A stretch of DNA of 56,956 bases from Ignatzschineria sp. Its GTDB lineage: Bacteria; Pseudomonadota; Gammaproteobacteria; Cardiobacteriales; Wohlfahrtiimonadaceae. The position numbers and the translations under genes are program-made. The DNA lies in assembly GCA_030150405.1 (NCBI GenBank), contig JASLFU010000030.1, positions 1 to 56,956 of the forward strand. Direction: 5' to 3'. Below are positions 17,040-25,337 of this stretch, piece after piece. The notes under the pieces were generated by a model. It was given only the letters and a program-made list of their open reading frames with translations, was not told the origin of the DNA and searched no databases. Position 1 is the first letter of the stretch. Every line of letters begins with the position of its first letter.

Positions 17040-18062
17040 ATGTCCGATAATTCTCAGCATTCTAATGATTTTGAATTCCTGCCGGTACGCTTAGTACAGA
17101 TCTCGGAACACCAACATTCCCAACGGCTGGACAATTTTTTAATGGCACAATTTCGCACACTTCCGAAAAAAAGAATCTATCAGATGATCCGCAAAGGGGA
17201 GGTGCGCATTAATGGGGGGCGTGCAAAAGCGACTACTCGCTTAAAGAAAGGGGATGAGGTTCGCCTTCCTCCCGTAAAAATTCCCAATACCGAAAAAATT
17301 GAGATCCCAAACTCGGCTATCCAATCGCTGCAAAACGCTATTATCTATGAAGATGCCCATCTCCTTGTTATTAATAAGCCCTCGGGGCTTGCTGTGCACA
17401 AAGGGAGCGGAGTGCCTTATGGTGTGATCGATATTGTTCGAAATCTTCAATTTAACAATGAAGCCAACTCGGGAGAAGGCTCTTTTTTTGAACTTGTTCA
17501 CCGACTCGATCGAGAAACAAGCGGAATTCTTCTAATCGCTAAATCGGGCAGAGTACTCCGCACCCTGCAAGCAGAGGATTTTCCTCTTCGCAGGTTTTAT
17601 CAATTTATCTCCACCGGGGATTTTGCAACAAGAGTCGAGACTAAAAGAGCAGACTTACATCAGAATAGAGAGCAGAGCTCATGGCTCACCTTAGATAAGA
17701 AGTGCTATCGAGTCTCTGCCCCGTTAGATACTGAACATCGCATTGAAGGGGAGAGAGTAGTGATAGTCAGCAGAAATGGGAAAAACGCAGAGACCCTTTT
17801 CACCCCGCTACATTATAGCCCTACGACTGATCGCTCTTTAGTTCAAGCAGAACTCATCTCTGGGAGGACTCATCAGATCCGCGTGCATGCACAATTTTGT
17901 GGAGCCCCCATTCTCCATGATGCCCGCTACAATAAACACGAAAGCGGAAAAAATAGTCGGCTTATGCTTCATGCAAACGAGTTACGCTTTACCCTTTTTA
18001 ATAAAGAGTACACCCTTAACGCGCCCCTTCCTTTAGAGTTTACCAAAGCGATAGAGCAATAA
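17040..18062 (+). CDS. rluC: 23S rRNA pseudouridine synthase RluC
   Basis: Isomerises uridines 955, 2504 and 2580 (E. coli numbering) of 23S rRNA. An N-terminal S4 RNA-binding domain (about residues 20-85, including KKRIYQMIRKGEVRINGGRA) is followed by the RluA-family catalytic domain with HRLDRETSGILLIAK, whose Asp is the nucleophile, and SGRTHQIRVHAQFCGAPI. I use the ATG at 17040; a TTG six codons earlier is also possible, and neither has a good ribosome-binding site. RluD-type activity cannot be excluded, but the length (340) and S4 arrangement fit RluC. In E. coli rluC is next to rne; here they are about 16 kb apart. Confidence 0.88.
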   Translation: MSDNSQHSNDFEFLPVRLVQISEHQHSQRLDNFLMAQFRTLPKKRIYQMIRKGEVRINGGRAKATTRLKKGDEVRLPPVKIPNTEKIEIPNSAIQSLQNAIIYEDAHLLVINKPSGLAVHKGSGVPYGVIDIVRNLQFNNEANSGEGSFFELVHRLDRETSGILLIAKSGRVLRTLQAEDFPLRRFYQFISTGDFATRVETKRADLHQNREQSSWLTLDKKCYRVSAPLDTEHRIEGERVVIVSRNGKNAETLFTPLHYSPTTDRSLVQAELISGRTHQIRVHAQFCGAPILHDARYNKHESGKNSRLMLHANELRFTLFNKEYTLNAPLPLEFTKAIEQ

Positions 18063-18225
18063 TCGCCTTACAATAATCGCCTTAAACACCCTTACACATG
18101 TATGCTAAAAAGGCGCTCCTTTAAATTCATCGGGAAAGAAAAGCCTCTATCCCGTGTATAACTCCCCGCTTTGGTATAAAATACTCCTTTTTAATAACAC
18201 CTTTTATAATCATTTGAGAGCAGAT

Positions 18226-18624
18226 ATGAATCACGCACCGTTTCGGTTACCGATTCGCGTCTATTATGAAGATACCGACGCTGGCGGCATTGTTTACCAC
18301 TCCACTTACCTCAATTTTATGGAGCGCGCCCGCACGGAGTGGCTTATGGCGAAGGGGATCAATCTCAACACCCACGCCAGCACTCATAAAGAGATGTTTG
18401 TTGTGCGCAATCTCTCCATTGAATATCTTAAGCCCGCCTACCTCTGTGATGATCTTATGGTAGAGAGCCAAATCATTAAGCAGAGTAAAACGCGCGTCTA
18501 CTTTGCACAGAACATCTACCGAGGAGAAGAGCTATTAACTAAAGGTAAGGTGGAGATTGTAGCGCTCGATACTGAAACACGGCGCCCAAAACTTCTGCCT
18601 GCTTTCTTCCATTCTCAACACTAG
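18226..18624 (+). CDS. ybgC: Tol-Pal-associated acyl-CoA thioesterase YbgC
   Basis: Hot-dog-fold thioesterase acting on short or acyl-carrier-linked substrates, usually the first gene of the tol-pal cluster. The active-site motif is VYYEDTDAGGIVYHSTYLNF with its Asp (residues about 12-31). I start it at the ATG at 18226 (MNHAPFRLPIRV), giving 132 residues, the family's length; a longer frame upstream lacks similarity. GAGAG lies upstream. It precedes tolQ by about 175 bases with a possible terminator between, so it may be a separate transcript. Confidence 0.94.
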   Translation: MNHAPFRLPIRVYYEDTDAGGIVYHSTYLNFMERARTEWLMAKGINLNTHASTHKEMFVVRNLSIEYLKPAYLCDDLMVESQIIKQSKTRVYFAQNIYRGEELLTKGKVEIVALDTETRRPKLLPAFFHSQH

Positions 18625-18693
18625 GGCAAAATAGTGAGTAGATAAATAGTGGTTTCCCCTCTCTTCCTACTCTCTTTAAACAAACAGACACCC

Positions 18694-18727
18694 CTCCTCT
18701 TTTTTATGGGAAGAGGAGAGTTTTCTC
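18694..18727 (+). terminator. Hairpin between ybgC and tolQ
   Basis: CTCCTCTT and AAGAGGAG form an 8-pair stem around a nine-base loop, followed by AGTTTTCTCTT. It is a moderate intrinsic terminator or attenuator between ybgC and tolQRA. Confidence 0.45.
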
Positions 18728-18799
18728 TTCCCCCACTTAAGAGAGAAGAGTAAAATAGAGATATTTTGTAGTTATCCATAGGCATATAGGAGCCGATCA

Positions 18800-19540
18800 A
18801 TGACTTCAGACGTAAAATTATGGGATCTTATTCTCCATGCGAGCTTTTCAGTCAAGGTGATTATGTTCATCCTGGCGATTATGCTGGTGGTAGTGATCTT
18901 TTTAACATGGAAAAAATGGATTATGCTCAAACTCGCTGAGCGTAATGTTCGCCAATTTGAGCGCCTCTTTTGGTCTGGCGCCGATATTAATCAGCTTGCC
19001 AATGAGGCGATCAAAAAGGGTAATCAATGCTCCGATTTAGAGAAGGTTTTTCTCTCTGGCTTTCAGGAGTTTTTACGCCTTCGTAACTACATGGGATATG
19101 ATCCTGAATTTATTGTTTCAAGTGCTAAAAATGCGATGTATGCAGAAGCTCAACGCGAAGAGGGAATTATGCAACGCTCTCTTGCTTGGCTTGCAACTAC
19201 AGGCTCTGTAGCGCCCTATTTAGGCCTATTAGGGACAGTGATCGGCGTCATGAACTCCTTTAGCGCACTCGGCACCGTTCGCCAAGTTACGCTCGCTCAG
19301 GTTGCTCCAGGAATCTCGGAAGCTCTTGTGGCAACTGCCATCGGACTCTTAGCCGCTATTCCCGCTGTGATGGCCTATAACAAATTTAGTAATGAGATCG
19401 ATAAGATCATGGCCCGTTACGATAGCTTTATTGATGAATTTTCCAATATTTTAGCTCGCCAATATGTGCAGCTAAAGCAGCACTCGCAACGTTATACTCC
19501 CAACGCAGCCACAACACACGCCCCTTATAGAGAGGCATAA
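18800..19540 (+). CDS. tolQ: Tol-Pal system proton-channel protein TolQ
   Basis: Inner-membrane motor protein of the ExbB/MotA family, forming with TolR the proton-driven stator that energises TolA during cell constriction. The 246 residues hold three membrane helices: about 17-37, then VAPYLGLLGTVIGVMNSFSA (about 137-160) and ALVATAIGLLAAIPAVMAYN (about 172-195). The conserved channel threonines and LGTVIG motif are present. tolR begins 2 bases after its stop. The start has TAGGAG upstream. Confidence 0.97.
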   Translation: MTSDVKLWDLILHASFSVKVIMFILAIMLVVVIFLTWKKWIMLKLAERNVRQFERLFWSGADINQLANEAIKKGNQCSDLEKVFLSGFQEFLRLRNYMGYDPEFIVSSAKNAMYAEAQREEGIMQRSLAWLATTGSVAPYLGLLGTVIGVMNSFSALGTVRQVTLAQVAPGISEALVATAIGLLAAIPAVMAYNKFSNEIDKIMARYDSFIDEFSNILARQYVQLKQHSQRYTPNAATTHAPYREA

Positions 19541-19542
19541 TC

Positions 19543-19971
19543 ATGAGAAGACGCAGACGAGAACGCAAACTCAACTCCGAGATGAATATCGTCCCCTATG
19601 TGGATGTTATGTTCGTACTCCTAACCATCTTTATGGTCACCGCCACCACCATCTCTGTGGGTATCGATGTTGATCCCCCCCAGATGGATAGCAGTAAAGC
19701 CGTAGCCATTGAGGGAGATGAGATGATGGTGATCTCTGTAGATAAGAGCGGAAGCTTCTTCTTTAATCTTGCTGATGATCCCCATACCGCTTTGCCGGAA
19801 GAAGTTATCATCGAGCAGGCAACTGCTCTATTTGCTGAGAATGAGGGGATGCAAGCCTTAGTTAAAGGGGATCAAGAAGCCCCTTATGGCAGAATTATTG
19901 ATGCAATGAGTCTTCTGCAAGGCATCACCCAGCAAAATGTACAGCTGATGACAACGCCATTAGAAGAATAG
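19543..19971 (+). CDS. tolR: Tol-Pal system protein TolR
   Basis: Single-pass partner of TolQ with a periplasmic domain. A basic N-terminus (MRRRRRERKL) precedes the conserved EMNIVPYVDVMFVLLTIFMV segment, whose membrane aspartate is the proton-relay residue. The remaining 110 residues form the ExbD/TolR periplasmic domain. Length (142) matches E. coli. Its ribosome-binding site (GAGAGG) lies inside the end of tolQ. Confidence 0.96.
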   Translation: MRRRRRERKLNSEMNIVPYVDVMFVLLTIFMVTATTISVGIDVDPPQMDSSKAVAIEGDEMMVISVDKSGSFFFNLADDPHTALPEEVIIEQATALFAENEGMQALVKGDQEAPYGRIIDAMSLLQGITQQNVQLMTTPLEE

Positions 19972-20017
19972 TATCCCGAAAGCAAGGCACTCTGCCCTGT
20001 TTAAAAGGAATGGGAAG

Positions 20018-21139
20018 ATGAATCGAGACACGCAAGAAAAAATCATCAATATTATTAGCGCCATTTTGACCGCTGGCGTGGTATCGCTAGGTCTCTACCT
20101 CTCTGTGGCTACCTTTAAAAAGGTAAAGCTCGAAGCGGCAAACAGTAATGCTATTAAGATCGAAGAGCAACCAAATCTCTCTAAATCTGAACGCATCGAT
20201 CATGAGCAAGTAGAGCATGAGCTTAATAAGATTGCCGAGCAAAAGAGGCAGGAAGAAGCCCGTATTGCCCGAGAAAAAGCAGAGGCTGAGCGTAAAGCCC
20301 GAGAGGCACGGGAGCGTGCGGAGCAGGAACGCCTAGCCAAAGAAAAAGCAGCACGTGAAAAAGCGGAGGCGGAACAGCGGGCAAAAGAGGCGGCTGAAAG
20401 AGCAGCGCGTGAAAAAGCAGAAGCTGAGAAAAAAGCAGCTGAAGAGAAGGCTCGCCAACAGAAACTTGCAGCCGAAAAAGCGGCTAAAGAGAAAGCTGAG
20501 GCCGAACGTAAAGCCGCAGCGGAAAAGGCTGCTAAAGAGAAGGCTGAGGCCGAACGCAAAGCCGCTGCAGAAAAGGCCGCTAAGGAGAAAGCTGAGGCTG
20601 AACGCAAAGCCGCTGCAGAAAAGGCCGCTAAAGAGAAAGCTGAAGCTGAACGCAAAGCCGCCGCAGAAAAGGCTGCTAAAGAAAAAGCTGAGGCTGAACG
20701 CAAAGCCGCAGCGGAAAAGGCTGCTAAAGAAAAAGCTGAGGCCGAACGTAAAGCCGCTGCAGAAAAGGCTGCTAAAGAGAAAGCTGAGGCTGAACGTAAA
20801 GCCGCCGCAGAAAAAGCAAGAAAAGAGGAAGAAGCAGCCCGTATTAGCGCAGCGATCAATCAGAACTATATTAGCCAGGTACACTCCCATCTCTACCCCT
20901 ACTGGGTTATTCCCCCGGGAAGTTATGGGCTTTCGGTAACCATTCAATTTAAAGTGGATGAGAATGGCAATTTAGTAGGTCGCCCCACCATCTCTAAAAG
21001 AAGTGGAGACTCTATCTTTGATGAGAGCGCCGTAAACGCGATTATTGCCGCTGGCAAAATTCCTATGCCCTCAGACCCTGTGGCCCGCAAATTTATTGCA
21101 AAAGAAGGGTTCGCTATTGAGTTCCGCCCACCCCATTAA
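20018..21139 (+). CDS. tolA: Cell-envelope integrity protein TolA
   Basis: Periplasm-spanning protein that transmits TolQR energy to Pal and TolB. It has an N-terminal membrane anchor (about residues 11-31), a very long Ala/Glu/Lys-rich helix (domain II, about 75-285) and a C-terminal domain III (about 285-373) with YPYWVIPPGSYGLSVTIQFKVD, a TonB-like energy-transducing fold. Domain II holds seven perfect 16-residue repeats (see repeat entry). The 373 residues are shorter than the 421 of E. coli. tolB and pal do not follow as they usually do; they are 31 kb away. Confidence 0.94.
   Translation: MNRDTQEKIINIISAILTAGVVSLGLYLSVATFKKVKLEAANSNAIKIEEQPNLSKSERIDHEQVEHELNKIAEQKRQEEARIAREKAEAERKAREARERAEQERLAKEKAAREKAEAEQRAKEAAERAAREKAEAEKKAAEEKARQQKLAAEKAAKEKAEAERKAAAEKAAKEKAEAERKAAAEKAAKEKAEAERKAAAEKAAKEKAEAERKAAAEKAAKEKAEAERKAAAEKAAKEKAEAERKAAAEKAAKEKAEAERKAAAEKARKEEEAARISAAINQNYISQVHSHLYPYWVIPPGSYGLSVTIQFKVDENGNLVGRPTISKRSGDSIFDESAVNAIIAAGKIPMPSDPVARKFIAKEGFAIEFRPPH
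20468..20803 (+). repeat. Seven tandem 48-base repeats in tolA
   Basis: Seven consecutive copies of a 16-residue unit, AAEKAAKEKAEAERKA, 48 bases each. The protein copies are identical but the DNA copies differ at synonymous third positions (for example GCC/GCT/GCA and GAG/GAA). The array forms the regular part of the TolA helix. Such arrays can expand or contract by recombination, which would change the reach of TolA. Confidence 0.95.
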
Positions 21140-21145
21140 ATGACT

Positions 21146-21178
21146 TAGCCCCGCTTACTCGCTTTTAAAACGGGGCTA
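21146..21178 (+). terminator. Inverted repeat after tolA
   Basis: TAGCCCCG and CGGGGCTA form an 8-pair GC-rich stem just after the tolA stop. No T run follows, so it may be a weak terminator or an mRNA-stabilising hairpin. Confidence 0.45.
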
Positions 21179-21244
21179 GGCACCGGGAAGTGGTAAAATT
21201 GATCTCCAGTAATTTACAAATCTATCTTAATAGAGGAGTTATTC

Positions 21245-21925
21245 ATGATTAAAGTTTGGGATTTTCCCACACGAATTTTTCACTGGACACTTGTCATCGC
21301 TATGGCGGTTTGTCTCTATACTTCATACAATTTTAGCGATTACTATGAGCTAGGCTTTCTTGGTGGGCGCTCAGCGATGGAGATTCACCAATATTCCGGC
21401 CTCTTTATTTTAGGATTGATGCTCTTTCGCATCTTATGGGGGTTTATTGGCGCAACCACCTCCCGCTTTACCAACTTTATTAAAGGCCCTAAAGCCATTG
21501 CAAGCTACCTCGCTGAAGGGAAAACTGCCACAGAGGGCCACAATCCCCTCGGCGCCTTAATGGTCATTGCCATGTTAGCAATGATCTTTACTCAAGTGGT
21601 AACCGGGCTCTTTTTGGAAGATAACTCCTACATGTATCAAAACGCACCCTTTGCTTCTATTGTGGAGGGGGATACTCGAGCCAATTTAAAACTGATCCAC
21701 TACTATGGTCGCAACATCTTGATTGGACTGATTGGACTCCATATTGTGGCAGTATTTGTCTATCTCTTTGGAGCTAAGATGAATCTGATTAGACCGATGG
21801 TAACGGGTAAACGAGAGCTTCAAGCCGCCCATACCGAAAGCCCAGAATCGATAAAAAAAGATCGCCCCTTTGCGGGTATCTTAATTATGCTGATTATTCT
21901 TGCGGCAGTCTTTAAGTTTCTGTAA
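21245..21925 (+). CDS. Cytochrome b561-family membrane protein
   Basis: Di-heme cytochrome b domain protein with about four membrane helices in 226 residues. Candidate heme-ligand histidines occur in RIFHWTLVIAM, MEIHQYSGLF, and IHYYGRNILIGLIGLHIVAV. Such proteins pass electrons between the quinone pool and soluble c-type cytochromes or hydrogenases. No electron-transfer partner gene is adjacent, so the physiological role is open. A good GAGGAG ribosome-binding site precedes the start, and a possible promoter (TTGATC, 18 bases, TATCTT at 21199-21228) lies just upstream. Confidence 0.85.
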   Translation: MIKVWDFPTRIFHWTLVIAMAVCLYTSYNFSDYYELGFLGGRSAMEIHQYSGLFILGLMLFRILWGFIGATTSRFTNFIKGPKAIASYLAEGKTATEGHNPLGALMVIAMLAMIFTQVVTGLFLEDNSYMYQNAPFASIVEGDTRANLKLIHYYGRNILIGLIGLHIVAVFVYLFGAKMNLIRPMVTGKRELQAAHTESPESIKKDRPFAGILIMLIILAAVFKFL

Positions 21926-21946
21926 GGATCGCTTAACACTTAAGGG

Positions 21947-21966
21947 GCGGCAATTTGCCGCTCATT
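21947..21966 (+). terminator. Short hairpin after the cytochrome gene
   Basis: GCGGCA-ATT-TGCCGC (21947-21961) followed by TCATTATTT. A six-pair stem with a weak T-rich tail; a plausible but weak terminator. Confidence 0.4.
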
Positions 21967-22027
21967 ATTTACCCTACTTTCTGCTTACAATCCCAATTAG
22001 ATAGCGTCAACAATCTTCTAAAGAATC

Positions 22028-22156
22028 ATGAAACCGTACAAATCAGCATCCAGAAAACTTCCCTTTAGCTTGCTCACCACCTCTGCCCTTATCCGTTTAC
22101 TATTCGCTTTAGGGTTAATTCTTCCGATGAGCCTACTTCTTATCTGGGCAATCTAA
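22028..22156 (+). CDS. Small membrane protein of 42 residues
   Basis: Short frame ATG to TAA, not recognised as a known family. The first 10 residues are basic and polar (MKPYKSASRK), and the rest is one hydrophobic segment (about 19-42: ALIRLLFALGLILPMSLLLI, then WAI), so a single-pass inner-membrane peptide with its N-terminus in the cytoplasm is predicted. It occupies most of the gap between the cytochrome b561 gene and the convergent phosphatase gene, ending 7 bases before the phosphatase stop. The ribosome-binding site (TAAAGAA) is weak, so expression is uncertain. It might accompany the cytochrome, as small subunits do in other respiratory complexes, but that is inference. Confidence 0.45.
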   Translation: MKPYKSASRKLPFSLLTTSALIRLLFALGLILPMSLLLIWAI

Positions 22157-22163
22157 GACTCTA

Positions 22164-22952
22164 TTAACACAAATAACGCCGACGAAAGGCTTCTACATCC
22201 ACACCTAATTCTTGGATAAGATAGCGCTCAATATTTCCAAAAGCGGCGTTAATCTCTCTCTCTGCCGCTAATAGGTAAGCCTCATCTACAGTACGGATCT
22301 TCTTATAAAAAGCTTCTAACTGCGGATCTATACGCTCCTCTTTAGGTCTTGCTGCTCTAAAAAGATTATGCAACGCTTCAGCATGTTCATTAGATTCTAA
22401 AAAATTATTTAAAATATCATCCCGATGCACACCTAATGCAGAGAGTACTAAAAAGCTTGTTATCCCTGTTCTATCCTTCCCGGCACTACAATGGTAAACC
22501 ACCCGCTCTTGAGTCATCAACTCCTGAAATACCCGCTGAAAAATAGAGGGGTAACGAAAGGGAAATGCACGATACATCTCAATAAAGATCTCCCGCGCTT
22601 CTTCTGCATTAATCTCCCGCAGACGTGCAACTCGCTCTGGGCTAAAGAAATCTCCCACATTAATCGGCTGCGGTAAGCGGTTAAAATGCTGGCTAAACAT
22701 CTGCCGTTTTGAGTTTGCGGCTTTCGATTCAGTCGGCATGCGAAAATCGATAAAGAGATCGATCTCCATCGCTTTCAACTTTTCATAATCCTTTTTTGTT
22801 GCAAAATCAAAGGTTGCGCTTCGAAAGATCCGCCCCGGTAAAATCATTCCGTTATCGGCACCCTTTAAGCCTCCAAGATCCCGGAAATTCACAATCCCCT
22901 CAAACTCGAATCTTTGCAAATCTCTATTGCTACGCTCTATTGAATTTACCAT
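22164..22952 (-). CDS. Tyrosine-protein phosphatase (PTP-like, CX5R)
   Basis: Phosphatase of the Y_phosphatase3 type. The catalytic P-loop is HCSAGKDRTG with Cys155 and Arg161, and the family's N-terminal NFRDLGGLKG motif is at residues 22-31, with an RSATF-type second motif near 44. The 262 residues are typical. Members dephosphorylate tyrosine, serine or phosphoinositides; the substrate cannot be read from sequence. It stands alone, convergent with the cytochrome b561 and small-peptide genes, and no kinase is adjacent. No signal peptide is seen, so it acts in the cytoplasm. Confidence 0.87.
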   Translation of the reverse strand: MVNSIERSNRDLQRFEFEGIVNFRDLGGLKGADNGMILPGRIFRSATFDFATKKDYEKLKAMEIDLFIDFRMPTESKAANSKRQMFSQHFNRLPQPINVGDFFSPERVARLREINAEEAREIFIEMYRAFPFRYPSIFQRVFQELMTQERVVYHCSAGKDRTGITSFLVLSALGVHRDDILNNFLESNEHAEALHNLFRAARPKEERIDPQLEAFYKKIRTVDEAYLLAAEREINAAFGNIERYLIQELGVDVEAFRRRYLC

Positions 22953-23171
22953 CCATCAACTCCTGCCGAGAAAAGAACTTATTTACTCTACCCCATTTTT
23001 AGAATGTTTTCCCCAGCATCCCGTCCCTGACTTTAAAAACTCTACAATCCTATAAAACCAGCAATGATTCTCCCCTCATAAGGAGCTCTAAATTCCCTGC
23101 TCTATTTTCGATCACCCCTTGCAAAGAAAGAATTTTATCTGTATTATTCAACCTCTACTTAAGAACACCTT

Positions 23172-23262
23172 GCCTGGGTGGCGAAATTGGTAGACGCAGC
23201 AGACTTAAAATCTGCCGACCCTTATAACGGTCGTGCCGGTTCGATTCCGGCCCTAGGCACCA
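23172..23262 (+). tRNA. tRNA-Leu (UAA anticodon)
   Basis: Class II tRNA of 91 bases with the CCA end encoded. The acceptor stem is GCCTGGG paired to CCTAGGC, the anticodon loop ACTTAAAAT has anticodon TAA, the long variable arm is CGACCCTTATAACGGTCG, and the T-arm is GCCGGTTCGATTCCGGC. It reads leucine UUA/UUG codons. Confidence 0.97.
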
Positions 23263-23272
23263 TAATTGAGAA

Positions 23273-23307
23273 AACCCGTTACACTGAGAAATGTAACGGG
23301 TTTTTTT
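23273..23307 (+). terminator. Intrinsic terminator of tRNA-Leu
   Basis: AACCCGTTACA and TGTAACGGGTT form an 11-pair perfect stem with an eight-base loop, followed by a T run. It ends the tRNA transcript. Confidence 0.93.
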
Positions 23308-23308
23308 A

Positions 23309-23586
23309 TTCTAGAAAATTAGCATAATGCCTAATATATTTAAGCTCGAGATAAGATTGTAAGATCTGATTTTGATGGTTTGAGATTATAAATATAGATG
23401 CAAGTGATTAATTTTTTAAGTGTTTTGAAGCTTTAAATATTAAAATAGATTTTAAGGTTTGATCATTTTGGTTAAAAGTGATGATTTAACAAAAAATAAA
23501 ATCCATTATGCCTTAAGATATCAACATAGGTTTCAGGGTGCTAGTTTATAGCTTTAGTAGTATAAAAAGATTCTCAGGAATAAAAT
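23309..23586. other. AT-rich gap between tRNA-Leu and the methyltransferase gene
   Basis: About 280 bases that are clearly richer in A and T than the rest of the window, with no supported gene. It presumably carries the promoter of the methyltransferase gene. Composition and position next to a tRNA suggest acquired DNA, but I see no integrase or direct repeat. Confidence 0.5.
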
Positions 23587-25137
23587 ATGCTTTGGAATGA
23601 TGGTTACCGCACAGATATTGAGTATACATTTGGTTATTACCCCAATTTAAGTCCAACACAGATGCGCTTTGCCGCACTTGTGCATGGTTATGATGTTAAG
23701 CCTGAGAGTGATAGCGATGTACATCTTGAACTTGGTATTGGGCAAGGATTATCCGCAAATATTCATGCCGCTTCACATAAAGGGCAGTATTTTGGAAATG
23801 ATTTCAATCCAAGTCATATTACATTTGCAAATCTGATCTCTTCCCATTCCGGCGTTCAAGCAAATTTTACGGATCAAAGTTTTGAAGAGTTATTGCAACG
23901 AGATGATATTCCTCAATGTGACACTATTGCCATTCATGGTGTTTGGAGCTGGATTAGCGAGATTAATCAACGCTTTATTGTGGATATTGTTAAGAAATTC
24001 CTAAAGCCTGGAGGATTATTCCATATCAGTTATAACTGTAGCGCAGGACATAATCATTTTGTAGAGTGGAAAAATAGATTATATCGCTACCATGCTAGCC
24101 TATCTGGATCACCGCAGGAGAAGGCAGAAAAGACCTTTTCCTATTTTGACGAGATCTTTACACAATTTCCAGAGCTTTTAGAGAATAATTCACAGCTTAA
24201 CATCAGCTGGAATTTCATTAAAAAACAGATCAATTTGGGTAATTACAATTATCTGATTCATGAGTATTTGAATGAGCATTGGAAACCGATGACTTTAGAG
24301 CAAGTAACGCAACATTTTGATGATGCGAAGCTCAGCTTTGTCGGGAGTATGTATTTTAATGAAATTGTCGATCCTTATCGTTTCTCTGAATCGATTACAA
24401 CCTTTCTAGAAACGCAGCCTTTAATTGATCGAGAGATGTGGCGCGATACATTTTTAAAAGAATCATTTAGAAAAGACCTCTTTATGAAAGGGGGGTATCG
24501 TCTAAACGAGCTACAGCAATTAGATCGTTTAAAAGAGTGGCACTTTATCTCTTTTAATTTGCGAGAAGAGCTTGACAATAAGATGTTTAAATCGGGATCA
24601 ACGGAGATTAAAAGTGATCTTTTTGAGCCTATTGCGGATTGCTTGTGTGCCGAGGATTATCGACCAAAAAGTTTTGCTGAACTTTTAGAAGCACTCCCTT
24701 CAAACTATGGCTGGCATACCCTCTTAAAAATATTAGTGATTAAGATAAAAAGAGGTGATTTTGGCGTTGTATATAATCCTTCGCCAGATCAATCTATAAT
24801 CGACAAGAGTCAACGATATAATGATTATATTATTCATAATCTGATGCCAAGAAGAAATATTAATGAGTTGGTTTCTCCTGTACTAGGGACGGGATATTCA
24901 AAAATAGGACTGATTTATGCTGCTTATATAAAAGTGGTATCAGAGAATCCTACGATGAGCGATCAAGAGATTGCAGGTGGGATGTTTGACTTTCTGGGCA
25001 AACTGAATATTTATCCTCGTAAGGAGAACTCCTCTGAATCTTGTAATCGAGAAGAGGGAATAGAACTCTTTGTGCGTAAACATATTCCTAAAGCGAAGAA
25101 ATACGCTTCTATTTGGAAGCATCTGAAGCTCATATAA
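23587..25137 (+). CDS. SAM-dependent methyltransferase with PKMT-type regulatory domain
   Basis: The 516 residues resemble bacterial protein-lysine methyltransferases of the rickettsial PKMT type. The N-terminal Rossmann domain has motif I LELGIGQG (about residues 47-54), an acidic loop GNDFNPSHI and the characteristic HGVWSWISEINQ segment followed by FLKPGGLFHISYNCSAGH. The middle and C-terminal parts fit a methyltransferase regulatory domain and winged-helix-like tail. In Rickettsia such enzymes methylate outer-membrane proteins; the substrate here is unknown. The gene is more AT-rich than its neighbours, sits right after tRNA-Leu and stands alone, so horizontal acquisition is likely. A hairpin follows at 25156-25194. 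Confidence 0.75.
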   Translation: MLWNDGYRTDIEYTFGYYPNLSPTQMRFAALVHGYDVKPESDSDVHLELGIGQGLSANIHAASHKGQYFGNDFNPSHITFANLISSHSGVQANFTDQSFEELLQRDDIPQCDTIAIHGVWSWISEINQRFIVDIVKKFLKPGGLFHISYNCSAGHNHFVEWKNRLYRYHASLSGSPQEKAEKTFSYFDEIFTQFPELLENNSQLNISWNFIKKQINLGNYNYLIHEYLNEHWKPMTLEQVTQHFDDAKLSFVGSMYFNEIVDPYRFSESITTFLETQPLIDREMWRDTFLKESFRKDLFMKGGYRLNELQQLDRLKEWHFISFNLREELDNKMFKSGSTEIKSDLFEPIADCLCAEDYRPKSFAELLEALPSNYGWHTLLKILVIKIKRGDFGVVYNPSPDQSIIDKSQRYNDYIIHNLMPRRNINELVSPVLGTGYSKIGLIYAAYIKVVSENPTMSDQEIAGGMFDFLGKLNIYPRKENSSESCNREEGIELFVRKHIPKAKKYASIWKHLKLI

Positions 25138-25155
25138 ATAATTTTCATAAGGGGG

Positions 25156-25194
25156 ATATCGCCTGACAAGGAGCTAAGCTGTTCATGGCGATAT
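25156..25194 (+). terminator. Hairpin after the methyltransferase gene
   Basis: ATATCGCC and GGCGATAT form an 8-pair outer stem, extended inward by TGACA with TGTTCA. It is followed by TTACCC, so the T run is short. Probably the transcript end of the methyltransferase gene. Confidence 0.5.
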
Positions 25195-25337
25195 TTACCC
25201 AAATGTTTTGGAAATTTCGGTAATCCCTCACTTTCACTTCAGCAAAGATTCTGCCTCTGCTATTATCAAAGGATAAGTATCCATAGAAAGAGATGAAGAT
25301 CTCTTTCTATAAATTTAATTTACATTAGGTATGAGTG

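Noticed and set aside
20200..20947. Long open frames on the opposite strand and in another plus-strand frame across tolA
   Set aside because: They are a by-product of the stop-free repeat array; the predicted proteins are low-complexity, and tolA itself is well supported.
23172..25334. Genomic island with flanking tRNA direct repeat
   Set aside because: I looked for a second copy of the tRNA-Leu 3' end after the methyltransferase gene and saw none; no integrase is present, so only a compositional argument remains.
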